Shown here: positions 1-11,233 of the stretch, in pieces
Layout of the letters: every line of letters starts with the position of its first letter
Numbering within the stretch: the first letter of the stretch is position 1
Source of the DNA: Meconema thalassinum
Taxonomy: Eukaryota; Arthropoda; Insecta; Orthoptera; Tettigoniidae
Direction of reading: 5' to 3'
DNA: 64,000 nt
Assembly (NCBI GenBank): GCA_946902985.2
Contig: OX336388.2
Span: 119,079,894-119,143,893 of the forward strand
Made by a program: the position numbers and the translations under genes
The notes under the pieces: model-generated
Told to the model about the DNA's origin: nothing
What the model saw: only the letters and a program-made list of their open reading frames with translations
The model's database searches: none

Positions 1-229
1 GACTCCCTCCGTGACTGGAAAGAGCACCACCATAGGCGAGTAGTTCCCTTGATCGCTCTCAGTTTACTGGGCAGTGGGTCAGCTAGCCACTGACTCTCCC
101 AAAATGCAAAACTTGTCGGCTTAACTGAGAGCGAATATCTCTAGCAGGTACCTCCATTGGTCGAGGTGGTAGTGATACCGCCTCTTTTGCAGCTTGATCC
201 GCTAACTCATTTCCCACAATTCCCATGTG

Positions 230-430
230 GCTAGTATGTCAGGGACAGTGGTGTCTGGTAGCCAAAGTTGGAACTACTTAAAAACTGAACTTTCATTCGT
301 CTTCATTCATTTCATCTCTCATTAACCCTCTCGTGAGGTTGGCGTCAGGAAGGACATCTGACCGTAGAAACCATCAGGCACGTGGAATTTCATCGCATCT
401 AATCCCCGACTCCGTTGTAAAAGGAGATTA
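230..430 (+). mobile_element. Headless SINE fragment
   Basis: The phrase ggtagccaaagttggaacta at about 258-277 is the core shared by the SINEs at 33846-34282, 39476-39855 and 62964-63474. Here it is followed by a different tail, gttggcgtcaggaaggacat, around 340-359. The tRNA-like head is absent. The 1-230 part is unassigned. Confidence 0.4.
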
Positions 431-479
431 ATTTGGGGTCGACATATATATTATCAAATTCTCAGATATTTTGGGTACC

Positions 480-726
480 TCTTCTTTTTTCTTCTTTTCG
501 TTTGGCCTCCGAGAGGCCGAGTGCAGGTCTTTCTAGTTGACGCCTGTGGTGACCTGTGCATCGTAATGAGGATGAAGTGATGATGAAGACGTCACATACA
601 CCCAGTCTCCGAGCCACGGGAATTATCCCCAGGAGATTGAAATCCCTGATGTTTCGGCCAGGAATTGAACCCGGGGCACTTCGGGCCAAAGCCTAGCGCG
701 CTAACCATTTAGCCACGGAGCCAGAC
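480..726 (-). mobile_element. tRNA-derived SINE with 12-bp target duplication
   Basis: Read on the minus strand it starts with a tRNA-like head, GGCTCCGTGGCTAAATGGTT, with A-box-like TGGCTAAATGG and B-box-like GGGTTCAATTCC. The body ends near a T-rich run at its 3' side. The element is flanked by identical ATTTTGGGTACC copies at 468-479 and 727-738. The body resembles the SINE inside the piggyBac copy at 43917-44285 (shared phrase ccgagtgcaggtctttct, with small changes). It is a transcription-competent-looking pol III unit but not a real tRNA gene. Confidence 0.8.
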
Positions 727-861
727 ATTTTGGGTACCACCACGTATACACTGGTTTTCTCCAGTCCTCACGCGGCGGCCATAATATCACATTGTTCGAT
801 TTCTTGCTCTTTGCGTTGGAGACTAGTGTAATAATTATTTACAGCTGTAGTCAGTTTTGAA

Positions 862-1265
862 AGCCTTTATCTGGAGCGTGGGTGCTCTATGGAAGTGAAT
901 CTTGGACTGTCGGAGCAGCAGAAGAGGAGAATTAAAGCATTTGAAATGTGGTGTTAAAAGAGAATGATTAAGATCAGATGGTTAAATACGGTTACAAATG
1001 AAGTGGTATTAAGACGAGTGGGAGAGGAGAGATGTTTCTGGCGACTGTGACTGCTAATGAAGAGAGGAGATCGGTTGGTAGGACACATGCTAAGACACCC
1101 AGGAATAGCAAATTTAGGCAGGGTTGAGGACAAGAACAGTAGGGTCAGACAACGGTTAGAATATGTGTAACAGATTGCCTCAGCTATGTAGAAATGAAAC
1201 GATTAGCTCAGGACAGGGAAGCATGGAGAACTGCTTCAAACCAGTAAAAAGAATGAAGACTCAAA
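862..1265 (+). mobile_element. LINE 3' tail, degraded
   Basis: Despite frameshifts and stops the plus strand contains YGSESWTV, then an LxGH-like stretch (SVGRTHAK region) and a final REAWRTASNQ-like end. This is the conserved C-terminal region that follows the reverse transcriptase in many insect RTE-like LINEs. An A-rich run near 1351-1366 could be its tail. It is 5'-truncated and not functional. Confidence 0.6.
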
Positions 1266-2731
1266 CAATACAGCACTGCTGTGTGGATGCCAGTGGACAT
1301 GACGTTGTACAAGCTATCACTAGATAGCACTACGTCACTGTTATCTGGAGAAAAAAAAAAAAAAAGAAGTTTTAAAAGAATGAGAACTTGTTGTACGTTG
1401 GACCATGTGTCATCCCGTGCTTCAGAATTGACCATAGTCGCGTAGTACATTATTATGAGAAGCGATTTATTTGTTTTAGGTCTGAAGTAGTGTGCTTTAT
1501 TAATTACATTTATTTTGACTTATTCCAACAGTGTAGTGCAAGCAATTTTCCCTTTTCAATTTTTAATCTTTTTCTTCGGTAAAAAATTGTGTAATTTTGT
1601 GACATTTGATTAAAGTTTTCTAATCATTACTTGAAACTTACCAGACCTTTAGTGTATGAGTTCTGAAATCAAACTGACTTCTTAATTTATTTTAAAATCA
1701 AACCACATTTATTTTGTGCCCTTCAGATGTAGCCAAAAGTTCTGGGAATCAGCGAGCTCAAGGGTGAGGAGCAGCATCTAAGACATCAACACGGAATGTG
1801 TTACCATATTTACTCGTATAATATTAATAAGAATGTTATAGGTTCTACGTCCCTTTTAACTACTGCCGCTTTTGGAGACGCCAGGGTGATGGAATTTTGC
1901 CCCGATGGGGTCTTTATCGTGCCAGTAAATCTACTGACACGGCTCCCTCGAATTTGCGGACCCTCAAATGCCAGCGGACTGCGCCAGTATTGATTCCGCT
2001 ATCTTGGATTCAGCAGGCGAGAAGGGTACCGCTGACAAGGGGAGGATACGATGCATGGGTCACAGATTCGAACCATCTTTAGTATACTTGTAGGGCAAGG
2101 CCAGGCATATACCAGGTGCAAGTAGTAAGGTGCGCTTCTCAGCCAATTCCGAGAAATTAATTATTAATTATTCGTAATTGTTGTACGGCGTTCATGTGCG
2201 CTGTACGTTAACATGAAGCCAATGAGCGCATGGTGCAGCGGTAATTTTTAACATAGGCAATTCATACAACTGTAGGTGTCGTGAAAAATGTTCATTTTGC
2301 AGTCAATTGTAGTGACGTGTTATGTGAGCGGGAAAAGGGAGTCTGAATAAATCGTACAGAAGATTGATTAAAGAATACCTTTATTCACAGTATTTGCTGT
2401 TAGTACAACTGCACACCTTATCGTTAGTTTGTGTGCAGGTGACCTCGCCAGGTCCGAACACTTTCCAACCAATACCCATAGCATGAGACACTACTTGGTA
2501 GGGTGGTCTGATGGTTCACTGACGTGCAATGAACGGAACAGACTGGGCCTTCAGTGTATAAACGTATGCATATAATAGAATACACCTGACCATGTATAAT
2601 ACCAATGTATTTGCAATGCCTCGACTGTACATTATGTAATGTCACAAACGTTCACCCCCATACGATGATTTCAGAATCCCTTTTCCCGCTCACAAAACAC
2701 GTTATTACAATTGACTGCAAAATGAACATTA

Positions 2732-3612
2732 CCGTATTTACTCGAATACGACCCGCCCCCGAATAAGACCCGCACCCTGATTTTGAAGAACAAAATTTAA
2801 AAAAACTCAAAATTATGTACAATCTTAACTAAATAAACAGAATAGCATTTATCCAAAATAGTTTCCAACAGTATTGAAGTCCTAAAATAACACACATCAA
2901 ACGATTAAAAATACAAATGAAAGTACACAAACACTTCATTCATCGTCATCAGAAGTACCAACTTCGGAACTTTTATCACCATCCCACTAAATGTCGTCAT
3001 CACCGACATCCATAGCATTCGAAATACTACATTTCTTGAAGCTCTTCCGTATGAGATCTCCCGAGATACGATTCCATGCCGTCAAAATGCACGAACATAG
3101 CAGCTGAACTACCGGGTGCTGAATACGACCAGTTGGAGTCAGTGTGTGCTTATCGGCCGCCATCTGCTCCGTATACAGCTGTTTCAAGGCTGCTTTGAAC
3201 GGGCGGTTCACGCAGACATCCAGTGGTTGTAGCATCGACGTCATCCCGCTCAATCACGAATACATGACTCGTTAATATCATATTTCCTACCGGGCACGAT
3301 TTCCAATAACTTCAGCTTCCCTCACAACTTTCAGCTTCTCAATCACATTCAACGACAGCAAACGCTTCGTACAACTCATGTTTACACTCGGAAAACGTGC
3401 GCGAGACTGTATGACGCCGCATGCTTACGGTAAAACAAAGTGATAGCCGGAAGAAGGCTAGCACCATCTAGCGGTTACTCGCAACACCCGATATCGCGCG
3501 TGGCGGGCAATTTAAATCTTTAAAATCAGGATGACTCAAATAAGATCCACACCCCACTTTTTCACGTCCGATTTTGTTTAAAAATGTGCGGGTGGTATTC
3601 GAGTAAATACGG
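2732..3612 (-). mobile_element. Tigger-like element, family 2
   Basis: The termini are CCGTATTTACTCGAATACGA on the left, and the same sequence with one or two changes inverted at the right end. The first 25 bases of each end match at 24 positions. The element sits between TA dinucleotides at 2730-2731 and 3613-3614 and interrupts the foldback arm: gaacatTAttcacgac can be rebuilt by removing it. At 881 bp it is internally deleted but keeps a transposase C-terminal fragment on the minus strand. Confidence 0.85.
2987..3253 (-). pseudogene. Tigger transposase C-terminal remnant
   Basis: The open frame contains MLQPLDVCVNRPFKAALKQL, the LQPLD block that carries the third catalytic aspartate of pogo/Tigger DDE transposases. 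The rest (KHTLTPTGRIQHP) aligns in order with the end of the family-1 transposase at 12896-14143. The two other catalytic aspartates and the DNA-binding domain are missing. It is a broken relic, not a host gene. Confidence 0.8.
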
Positions 3613-3653
3613 TATTCACGACACCTACAGTTGCACGAATTGCCTATGTTTAC

Positions 3654-3762
3654 AAAAAAAAAAAAAGGCTCACCCGTGGGATTCGATCCACTGATCCCAC
3701 ACTTACGAAGCAGGGCTCTTACCCCAGCACCACGCTGTCCTTGGCTTAATGTTAACGTACAG
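3654..3762 (-). other. tRNA-like pol III unit in foldback arm
   Basis: On the minus strand the segment reads GTGGTGCTGGGGTAAGAG, then a B-box-like GGATCGAATCC, then GGTGAGCC and a run of T residues that would terminate pol III. A cloverleaf is plausible but the acceptor stem is poor. It lies inside the foldback right arm, and the left arm keeps only its first part. More likely SINE-derived than a working tRNA gene. Confidence 0.5.
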
Positions 3763-3939
3763 CGCACATGAACGCCGTACAGCAATTACGAATAATTAAT
3801 AATTAATTTCCTGCAATCTTACTACTTGCACCTGGTATACACCTAGTCATGCCCTACAAGTGTACTAAAGATGTTTCTAATCGGTGACCAATGCATCATA
3901 TCCTCCCCTTGTGAGCCTCGCCGCCAGTCAATAGTTACT

Positions 3940-4180
3940 CGTATATAACTTGCACTGTTTCGACCGAAAATAAGTGTGACTGTATTCTCGAAGAGATGCA
4001 ATATTTGAATTATTGAAACAAGACAACTGGCGTATTTAGCCTATTCATTGTCACTGCCGTCACAGCTGCCAATCTCTGAGCTACTCTTGTGGACATCATT
4101 CTAATCAACCTGACATCCATCCAGAGCATTTGCGACGCCAGTCTTCAAAAAACTCATCACAACGTCTGTTGACACCATAA
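3940..4180 (-). mobile_element. Degenerate Tigger family-1 3' end
   Basis: Phrases such as cctattcattgtcactgccg and agcatttgcgacgccagtct are inverted, diverged copies of the transposase end and 3' flank of the element at 12467-14338. The terminal repeat is barely recognisable (actcgtatataacttgcact). An old truncated copy. Confidence 0.6.
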
Positions 4181-4429
4181 AGACTAATTTCCATGCACGT
4201 GTTTGTGTGAGCAGAAGGCAAGAAGCTGAATAGCCATGCAATAAGCATAATGCTTAAAAGACCACTCAAAAGTCGTTGTTAGCTATCGCGCCTCTACCGA
4301 GTGGAACCTACGGAGAATTTCAAACCCATGTTTCTGACTGCATCTACCGCGATAAACATGGCCACAATGAATACTGAGACCACATGATATTTACTCTTTA
4401 AATCACGTTTTGTAGCAAAAGTGAGAGTC

Positions 4430-4621
4430 GTTGAATGATGCTAGAATTTTGATGTGACCGTAATTCTTGCTATCATGACCCACGGGACCTCTATTTTTAC
4501 GTGGAATTTGAACCACAGAACGTGATTTATCACTTCGAAAATCACTAATGCATTGACCAGGAATCGAACATGATCCACCGTGGTTTGAGGCAAGCAGCTT
4601 GACCAATGCACCACCAAGCCC
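4430..4621 (-). mobile_element. tRNA-derived SINE
   Basis: Minus-strand head GGGGCTTGGTGGTGCATTGG, with A-box-like TGGTGCATTGGTCAAGC and B-box-like TGTTCGATTCC, followed by a short body. Its 3' limit is uncertain. It belongs with the tRNA-headed SINEs of this window but to a different subfamily from the GGAACTACTTG-core group. Confidence 0.6.
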
Positions 4622-4804
4622 CCTACGAGTTGTTCATGGTTGTTCTAGAAGGTTGTGATATCATTGCAACAAAGACAAGGAGTAGTTGTAAACATTGTTT
4701 CTTTTTTACTTCAGGTCCCATTCTTTCCAATCGAAGATCATATTCGAGTAATAATTAACATGCAGTAAAACTAAAACAAATTACATGTAAATATCACTTG
4801 GGAG

Positions 4805-6690
4805 TCATCATCATCATCTTGCACAGTTTCCAGCCACTGGCCGGGTCTGTTTGGAACACAAGCCTCTCCAATGTCTTCTGTCTTCCCACCATCTCTCAGC
4901 CTCCACCCTTGTCCAGTCTTCTCCTCTCTTCTTCCACCCTTTTCAGCCACCTGTCTCTCGGTCTTCCTCTCGGTCTCTTTCCTTTCCACTTCTCTTGTGT
5001 ATCCTTCTGGGTATCCTCTTCTCCTCCATTCGTTTTACATGTCCATACCATCTAAGTCTAGATTTCTCTATACCATCCTGTAATGGTCCTCCTTCATTAA
5101 TTATCTGGTCCTCTCATTTCTTATTCTGTCCATCTTTGTAGATCCAATACTGTTTCTCAAGAACCTCATCTCACTGGCCTGTATTTTGCTCTTCTCCCTT
5201 CCTTTCATAACGCAGGTCTCCGAGGCATAAGTCAGGATAGGGATATAGTACGTCCGATATATGACCTTTTTGCAGTTCTGAGGGACATCCTTGCTCCATA
5301 TCATGCTTCTCACACTCCTCTGGAATGCTTCTGCTTGTCTCCCCCACTCATTTATTTCTCTATCGTTTCTTCCATTATCTTGTATCAGGCTTCCCAGACA
5401 TTTGAAACTCTCCACTTTCTTCAGCTGTTCCCCACCAATTGTTATTCCCATTGGGGTTCGTTCCTTCTTGTTGTGATCACCATCTCACTCTTATTTATGC
5501 TAAATTTCATCCCATATCATTGTATTATTCCTTCCCACACGTCCAACTGCTCCTGTACCTCCTCCTCCTCATTTCCCCAAATCATCTGCAAACTCCATCG
5601 CTTTCATCTTTCCTTCCCCAATTACTTGTGCCACTCGGGTCATTATGTCATCCATCACCACAATGAAAAGTAACGGTGACAGTGCACTTCCTTGTTTCAA
5701 GCCGTTTCTCTGTTCCAACCAGACCGATCTCTCTCCTCCCACTTTCACACAGCCCACTCTTCCCTTGTACATCTCCTTTATCCTCCGTATAGTCCATTTT
5801 TCTACTCCTCTGTCCTCCAGGGACGTCCATACGTTGTTTCTGCATACACTGTCATATGCATTCTCAATATCCAGGAAGGCCATCAGTAGATCTGTTCCAT
5901 ACTCATAGTGCTGTTCTTGTAACTGCCTTACAGCAAAAATCAAATCCACTGTGGACCTTCCTGCTCTGAAGTCATGTTGTTCTTCCCTCATCCCCCCTTC
6001 TATCCTTGTCCTAATTTTTTTTTCCAAAACTTTCTCAAACATCTTTGCACAATGACTCATCATATTATTCCCCGATAGTTTCTGCATTCTGTTCTACTAC
6101 CTTTCTTGGAGATCGGGACAAATTTATTCTCTTTTTCCAGTCCTCTGGGTTCTTCCTTTCCCTCCATGCTGTCCTCATCACTCGGTACAACCATTGTATC
6201 CCCACCTCTCCTGCTGCTTTCACCATCTCCACACTCAACTCATCCACACCCAGTGCCTTCCCTCCTTTCATCTTCCTCACTGCCTCTTCCACTTCATTCC
6301 ATGTTAAGTCCTTTTCTGTTTGCAGTCCATCTTCCTCTTCCCCGATTTCTTCCTCCTTGCCGTGGTTTCCATTTGGGTTCAGAAGTTCTTCAAAATACTC
6401 TTTCCACATTTTCTTCAGTTCTTCCCTATTTTCTATCTCTTGCCCCCTTTTGTTCACCATTCTAACATAATCAGTCGGATCATTCCGCCTCTTATTTTTT
6501 ACCATCCCATACAGGACCTTTTTTGTACCTTCACTATCCTCCTTCATCATCTTTGTCCACTCTTCCATCCATTTTCTTCTCTCCTCAGCCACTACTCTCT
6601 TTGCCTCCTTTCTTTCCTGGTACTCTTCCCTTGTCTCTATCGTCCTATTTTGATACCACCTCCTAAAGGCTCTATTCTTTTTCCTTACTA
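4805..6690 (-). mobile_element. Non-LTR retrotransposon (LINE), RTE-like, 5'-truncated
   Basis: A minus-strand LINE. The 3' end carries short GAT/ATG repeats near 4806-4819 (gtcatcatcatcatctt on plus). Its 5' part continues past the MITE at 6691-7291 for a few codons (about 7294-7320, KMRRQKI joining VRKKNRAF). The same family is present at 22531-23906 on plus. The clade is judged RTE-like from the order of motifs and the C-terminal ETW...AEMRFLR block, not by phylogeny. Confidence 0.8.
5101..6690 (-). pseudogene. LINE reverse transcriptase, broken
   Basis: Two main frames cover this. The 5' one (about 6065-6690) has the pre-RT region ending GKALGVDELSVEMVKAAG. The next (5569-6087) has MREEQHDFRAGRSTVDLIFA, then MAFLDIENAYDSV, NGLKQGSALSPLLFIVVMDD and FADD, the catalytic YxDD-type box. 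A third frame (5101-5451) has SFKCLGSLI and ASETCVMKGREKSKIQASEM, the post-RT region. RT would copy the element RNA at the target. Frameshifts near 6080 and 5560 break it, and the endonuclease domain is absent. The many plus-strand frames here are shadows. Confidence 0.85.
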
Positions 6691-7291
6691 CAGTAGGGTC
6701 TTGCAAACTCGGCCTAATGTGGACCGAGGGGTGGCCGAGTTCGCGAAAATGCCGGGTTACTGGGAATTGTGTTAAAAAGAAGAAATAAGCTGTTTGTTTT
6801 GGTTTAAAAGTAATGCAATGCAGTACATTTATTTGTTTTTAACAGAAACACAAGTTTTAAAACGATTAAGCCACTACAATTACAGTACTTGAATATATAG
6901 TTCAGTACTGTACTGCTGTACTGCATAAGAATCAAGGGAAACAATTGAATTATAAAAGAAGACTTAGAGAAACTAGGCCTACAAATAATTTTTATAATAT
7001 GTACAAAACAATTCCTGTACGCAAATAGTTTCTTCACTTAATGAAAATTACCATTTACTTTTTTGCAATTAAAAAAGTAGGTAATGTTCTTTTGCTTTTC
7101 GCTTTGAAACCTGTTTCTTGAAGCCTCAGAATGCCCATAGTGGAGAAGGCGGAGAAGACGAAAGAAAACATATTAACGCTCTGTGCGGAAACATACAAAC
7201 ACACAAAAATAATGATTTTTTCCTCCTGTCAGGGTGGCCGAGAAATCCGGATTGCCAGGTTACCGAGTGCCGAGTTTGCGAGACTCTACTG
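6691..7291. mobile_element. Tigger-type MITE inserted in LINE
   Basis: Left end CAGTAGGGTCTTGCAAACTC and inverted right end (CAGTAGAGTCTCGCAAACTC) lie between TA dinucleotides at 6689-6690 and 7292-7293. CAGT...ACTG termini with a TA duplication are typical of Tigger. The 601-bp body has no transposase. It separates the LINE into 4805-6690 and about 7294-7320. Confidence 0.8.
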
Positions 7292-8401
7292 TATATCTTT
7301 TGTCTTCTCATTTCACCATGGTTTACTTGCGAGTAAATATGGTAATTCCGATACCTTATTAATTTTTCAACATTTCTACTTGGTATAAAACTAAGTCCCC
7401 AATTCTTGGATGTTCAGGGTAATCTCGAGAACCACTGGATGGATTTTGATGTGGTTTTCACCATTCTGTAAAGGATTTCTTGAGGAAGGTTTCTAGAAAA
7501 TAATTTGTTTATGACCAAAGGAAGCCGCGAAGTAACTATTTCAGTGAATTGAGTTGGAAAAAAAAAAAAAACAGCCTACCATCCGTGCGCCTTTTAAGCT
7601 TACGCTGGGTCAACCGTTAAAAATATCTATGCACTATGAGTGTAAGAATTGTTGAGCATAAAATGTTCTACAAAAAAGTCAGCGACAACATATTTCTATC
7701 ATTAATACATCGCCCACTACAAGTGATTTTAAGTTTTCATTTTTTCCAACAATCTCCATTCAATTACTAGCTTCGGAGAGCTAGCTAGCGAGCGAGCCTA
7801 TTACCCCAGTTTCAGCATTCGTTCTGCAGAATACACAGTCAAGTTTAGATTGGACGGAAGGGGGATTTGTGTTTCATGCACCTCGCCATTCTTAAAATAC
7901 GTCTGACAAGAATTCGTTGCACATGCTATCTTCTTCTTCATTTCCAGTTTCCAGTTCCCTGGGTCGGGTTGCGAATCAAGGACCTCCACAGTTGTCTATC
8001 CCTCCACCATTCATTTCCTTCTTTCAATACTTCTTTTTTTTTACTCCTCTTTTCTCTATGCCTTCCATCACAGTATCTATCCACCTCTTTCTGGGCCTTC
8101 CTCGTGGTCTTCTTCCTGGTATTTTCTCCATAAATTTTCTTTTTGGTACTCTATATTCTTCCATTCTCATAACATGTCCGTACCACTTCAGCTTATTGGT
8201 TTCTATCTTGTCTTGCAGTTTTGGGAACCCAGTTCTCTTCCTAATGTCCACATTTCTGACTTTATCCCTCCGTGTCTTCCCAAATATTCCCCTAAGGAAC
8301 TTCATCTCGGCTGCTTGGATTCGGCTTTCATCGCGTTTTGTTATGGACCAAGTACCTGCTGCATATGTCAAAATTGGTGTGTAATACATTGGGTACATTG
8401 A

Positions 8402-9019
8402 TAGGGACCTGAAAATATCGCATTTGCGATAAATGCGGATTTTTAAATTTCGTACAGAATCCAAGCCTGCGTTCAATTTAATGGGGGAAAAAAACAAAAC
8501 AAAAAACGCGTAAATCAAAGTGCGACAAAATGCGAATTGTGACCCAAAATGACAAAGAAATAGATATTGAAAAACGTCCGGGCTTTACAAACATTCCGTG
8601 TCATGAAATAAGGAAGGGCTATGATTCTTTCAAGAATATTATTGAATCGCAGTTAAAACAAAATGAGGAGTGTGAAGTAGTACGTGCCTTGACTGCTATT
8701 CAAAATGAACATGAACATTTTGCCACGAGTTCTTTAGATCTTTTGTGGACACCAACAAACAATGTGGACAGTGAGCGTGTTTTGTCGCACTACAATACAG
8801 TTGTTGCAGACAGAAGGTGTAACTTGAAAGAGTGCAACGCAGAGTCATTTACAATGCTTTCATTTGAACATTAAATGGTATCTCAAGTATCACCAATAAA
8901 GTCATAGTCCGTAAGAATTCGGAAAAAATTAGATGCTAATTTTCCAAAAATAGATGCTAAATAAGGAAAAAATAAATGCTAATTTAAAGGAAAATAGATG
9001 CTAAATTTTCAGGTCCCTA
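8402..9019 (+). mobile_element. hAT element, internally deleted
   Basis: The inverted termini TAGGGACCTGAAAAT and ATTTTCAGGTCCCTA are flanked by a perfect 8-bp duplication, TACATTGA, at 8394-8401 and 9020-9027. Eight-base duplications and TAGGG termini define hAT. The 618-bp body keeps only the C-terminal part of a transposase. Removing it restores the LINE frame around YPMYYTPILTY. Confidence 0.92.
8530..8874 (+). pseudogene. hAT transposase C-terminal fragment
   Basis: The open frame ends with FATSSLDLLWTPTNNVDSER then VLSHYNTVVADRR, the hAT dimerisation region (normally VDSERxFS.Y near the C-terminus). Its first part (PGFTNIPCHEIRKGYDSFKN) is not diagnostic. The catalytic core and BED finger are missing, so it cannot transpose anything. 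The ATG at 8530 is simply the first in the frame, probably not a real start. Confidence 0.75.
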
Positions 9020-9027
9020 TACATTGA

Positions 9028-10671
9028 GAACAGAACTTTCTTGCATTTCTCTGGGACTTCCTGGTTCCATGCTAAACCTCTCACACACTGGTAAAACCCA
9101 TTAGCTTGTTGGATTCTCTTTCCAATTTCTTCATTTATTGTACCTCTTCTGTGAGTGTGCTCCCCAAATACTTTTTACCATTTCCAATTGATTTCCATTG
9201 ACTTCAATATTCTGTCTTCCTTCTCTCTTGTTTCTTGTCATCACTACTGTCTTACTCTTCTCCACACTTATTTTCATTCCATATTTCTCTATCTCTTGAT
9301 TCCATACAGTGACTTGTTCCTGCACTTCTATTTCATTTTCTTCCCATATTACTATGTCGTCTGCAAAGAGTAAGGCCTTAGTCTCCTTGCTTCCCATTCT
9401 TCGTTTCACACTCTTGTGGATTTCATCCATGACAGTTATAAACAGTATAGGGGATAACACTTCCTTGTCGAAGTCCTGTTTCAACACTGAACTAGTTTGT
9501 TTGTCCTAGCTTGGTCTTCACACTACTTACACACTTTTCATACATGGCTTTGATCATTTGTATTTCTGCTCTGCCTACCCCGGTTTTTATCAATGCGTCC
9601 CAGACCAATCTTCGTGGGACACTGCCGTATGCCTTCTCAATATCTAGAAATGTCATCACCAAATCCTTTTTGAACTCCCATCTTTTCTCCATCATGTTTC
9701 TTAGAGCAAAGATTAGATCGAAGGATGATCTATCTCTTCGGAATCCATGTTGTTCTTCCTCCATTTCTGCCTCAACTTTCATTCTCACTCTTTTCTCTAA
9801 TATCCTCTCAAAGATCTTTGCAACATGGGAAATAAGTGTGATTCCCCGATAATTGTTACATTCTTTCTTATCACCCTTCTTGAATACTGGAATTATCAGA
9901 CCCTTCCTCCAATCTTCTGGTACTTGTTTCTCCTTCCATATCACACGAAAGTCTATACATCCAATGTAACCCTACTGGTCCAGCTGCCTCTATCATCTCT
10001 GTAGTCACTTCATCCACTCCTGGTGCTTTCCCATTCTTCATCTTCCTTAGGGCTTCTTCTATTTCCAACATTGCTATGTCTTCATTTCGGTTTTCTTCCA
10101 CCTCTTCTTCATATTCTTCCTCTTCAGCCAGTTCCTTGAATTTGACGATAAGTAATTTAGCAAAATACTCTTCCCATCGCTGAAGTATATCCTCTCTTTG
10201 TGTCAAAATGTGTCCACTGTCCGTCTTCACAAATTTTGTTTCTTCTCTATTTCAAACTTTGTTTCTAATCAATCCATACAGAAGTTTCTTACTTCCTTTA
10301 ACATCCTCCTGTAGGGTTTCTGTGAAGCTTTCCCAGCACTTCCGTTTTTCTTCCTGTATGGTTTTCTGGCATGTTTTCTTTGCTTCGTGATACTTTTCCT
10401 TACTCTCTGAGTTTCTGCCTCTCATCCAGCTCCTCCAAGCCTTTTGTTTTTCCTTCACTGCATCCTTTACTGTGTCATTCCACCAGGGTGTTTCCTTTTC
10501 TTTCTTTTTCCGTGAAACTCTACCACATGCATCCTCTGCACATTTTACCATTCCTTGTTTGAACTTAGTCCATTCTTCTTCTACACTGCCAACCTCTCCT
10601 TTGGAAATTCGTTTTTTCACTGCATCTTGAAACTTTCCCTGCACCTCCTTTTCCTTTAATGCTATATCCAT
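9028..10671 (-). pseudogene. LINE pre-RT and reverse transcriptase, broken
   Basis: Frames in order: 10252-10671 (PWWNDTVKDAVKEKQKAWR, the region between endonuclease and RT), 9871-10230 (MKNGKAPGVDEVTTEMIEA), 9492-9944 (NNYRGITLISHVAKIFERIL, EEEQHGFRRDRSSFDLIFAL, MTFLDIEKAYGSV) and 9131-9487 (SPILFITVMDEI, LLFADDIVIW with the catalytic FADD). The post-RT part resumes beyond the hAT at 8024-8401. At least three frameshifts separate them. It is clearly the same architecture as the LINE at 4805-6690 but a distinct, diverged family. Confidence 0.85.
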
Positions 10672-11058
10672 GATAATATAATAAATAGCCCAGTCAGTGA
10701 TTTTAACCCATCATGCCAAGAAGAAAAACGGTTATACAGTAGGTTGTAGTTCATTGAAATAGAAATAAATACGCCTTTTAAGCTTACGCTGGGTAAACAG
10801 TTATACCGGGCAAAGCCGGGGCGGGTTGCTAGTTAAGAATAAAACAGGGTTTATAGGCAAGTAAATTCAGCATCTTCCCTCGTTACTCTGTATAGTGTAA
10901 ATACCCACCACACATCACAATAACAAACATTCCACTCTAAATAACTGTACATTTTTATTAAAGCAACAATCACACCCTAAAGTTATTGCAATGCAAATTA
11001 ATGAGGTATTAATTCATCATTCAATTAATTGGAAAAGAAAACTAATATTTACTTTGCA

Positions 11059-11233
11059 ATTTAATGTTTTTCAGTCGGTCAACACGATTCTACCCAATTG
11101 TATTGGGTGTTTCCCTATTCCTGAATATTTTACATGAGATTAATAAATACATGTAAATCTTTTTTAGGATTAGAGAAACACCCAATACAATCGGGTACAA
11201 TCGTTTTGACCGGCCGAAAAACATTAAATTTTG
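11059..11233. repeat. Short foldback repeat
   Basis: Arms of about 58 bp are inverted copies: ttaatgtttttcagtcggtc at the left and gaccggccgaaaaacattaa at the right, both continuing through an ATTGTATTGGGTGTTTC phrase. The loop of about 55 bp is AT-rich. A small MITE-like palindrome without coding capacity. Confidence 0.75.

Larger units (their letters stand above)
2028..3925. mobile_element. Foldback element with long inverted arms
   Basis: The left arm (about 2028-2345) and right arm (about 2665-2729 plus 3615-3925) are inverted copies of each other. Shared phrases are acaaggggaggata near the outer ends, attaattattaattattcg, gtacggcgttcatgtgcgct and ttgactgcaaaatgaacat. The central 2346-2660 is unique. 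The right arm is split by a Tigger copy at 2732-3612. Each arm carries a tRNA-like segment, complete on the right and internally deleted on the left. No target duplication could be fixed for the outer element. Confidence 0.7.
7925..10680 (-). mobile_element. RTE-like LINE, second family
   Basis: A minus-strand LINE inside the Helitron-like element. It includes the pre-RT region (10252-10671), RT (9131-10230) and C-terminal tail (8024-8401), and is interrupted at 8401/9020 by a hAT element. The tail reads WYGHVMRMEEYRVPKRKF and RGRPRKRW, typical for the end of RTE-type ORF2. The 5' endonuclease is missing. Confidence 0.85.
7396..10832 (+). mobile_element. Helitron-like element holding a LINE
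   Basis: The right end reads ACCGGGCAAAGCCGGGGCGG then GTTGCTAG|T, i.e. a GC hairpin a few bases before CTAG with a following T, as in Helitron 3' ends. The left part (7396 on, TCCCCAATTC...) contains AATCTCGAGAACCACTGGAT followed by GGATTTTGATG, resembling 5' ends of insect Helitrons. The phrase gccttttaagcttacgctgg occurs at both 7591 and 10772. Helitrons make no target duplication, so the left limit is a guess. No Rep/helicase frame is visible, so it is non-autonomous. The middle is a LINE insertion. Confidence 0.55.

Noticed and set aside
4798..5673. Several overlapping plus-strand frames rich in Ser, Phe and Pro
   Set aside because: They are antisense shadows of the LINE reverse transcriptase and tail on minus; the sense frames carry FADD, GFRAGRST and post-RT motifs. 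The same applies to 5645-6775 and to minus frames at 22500-23925.
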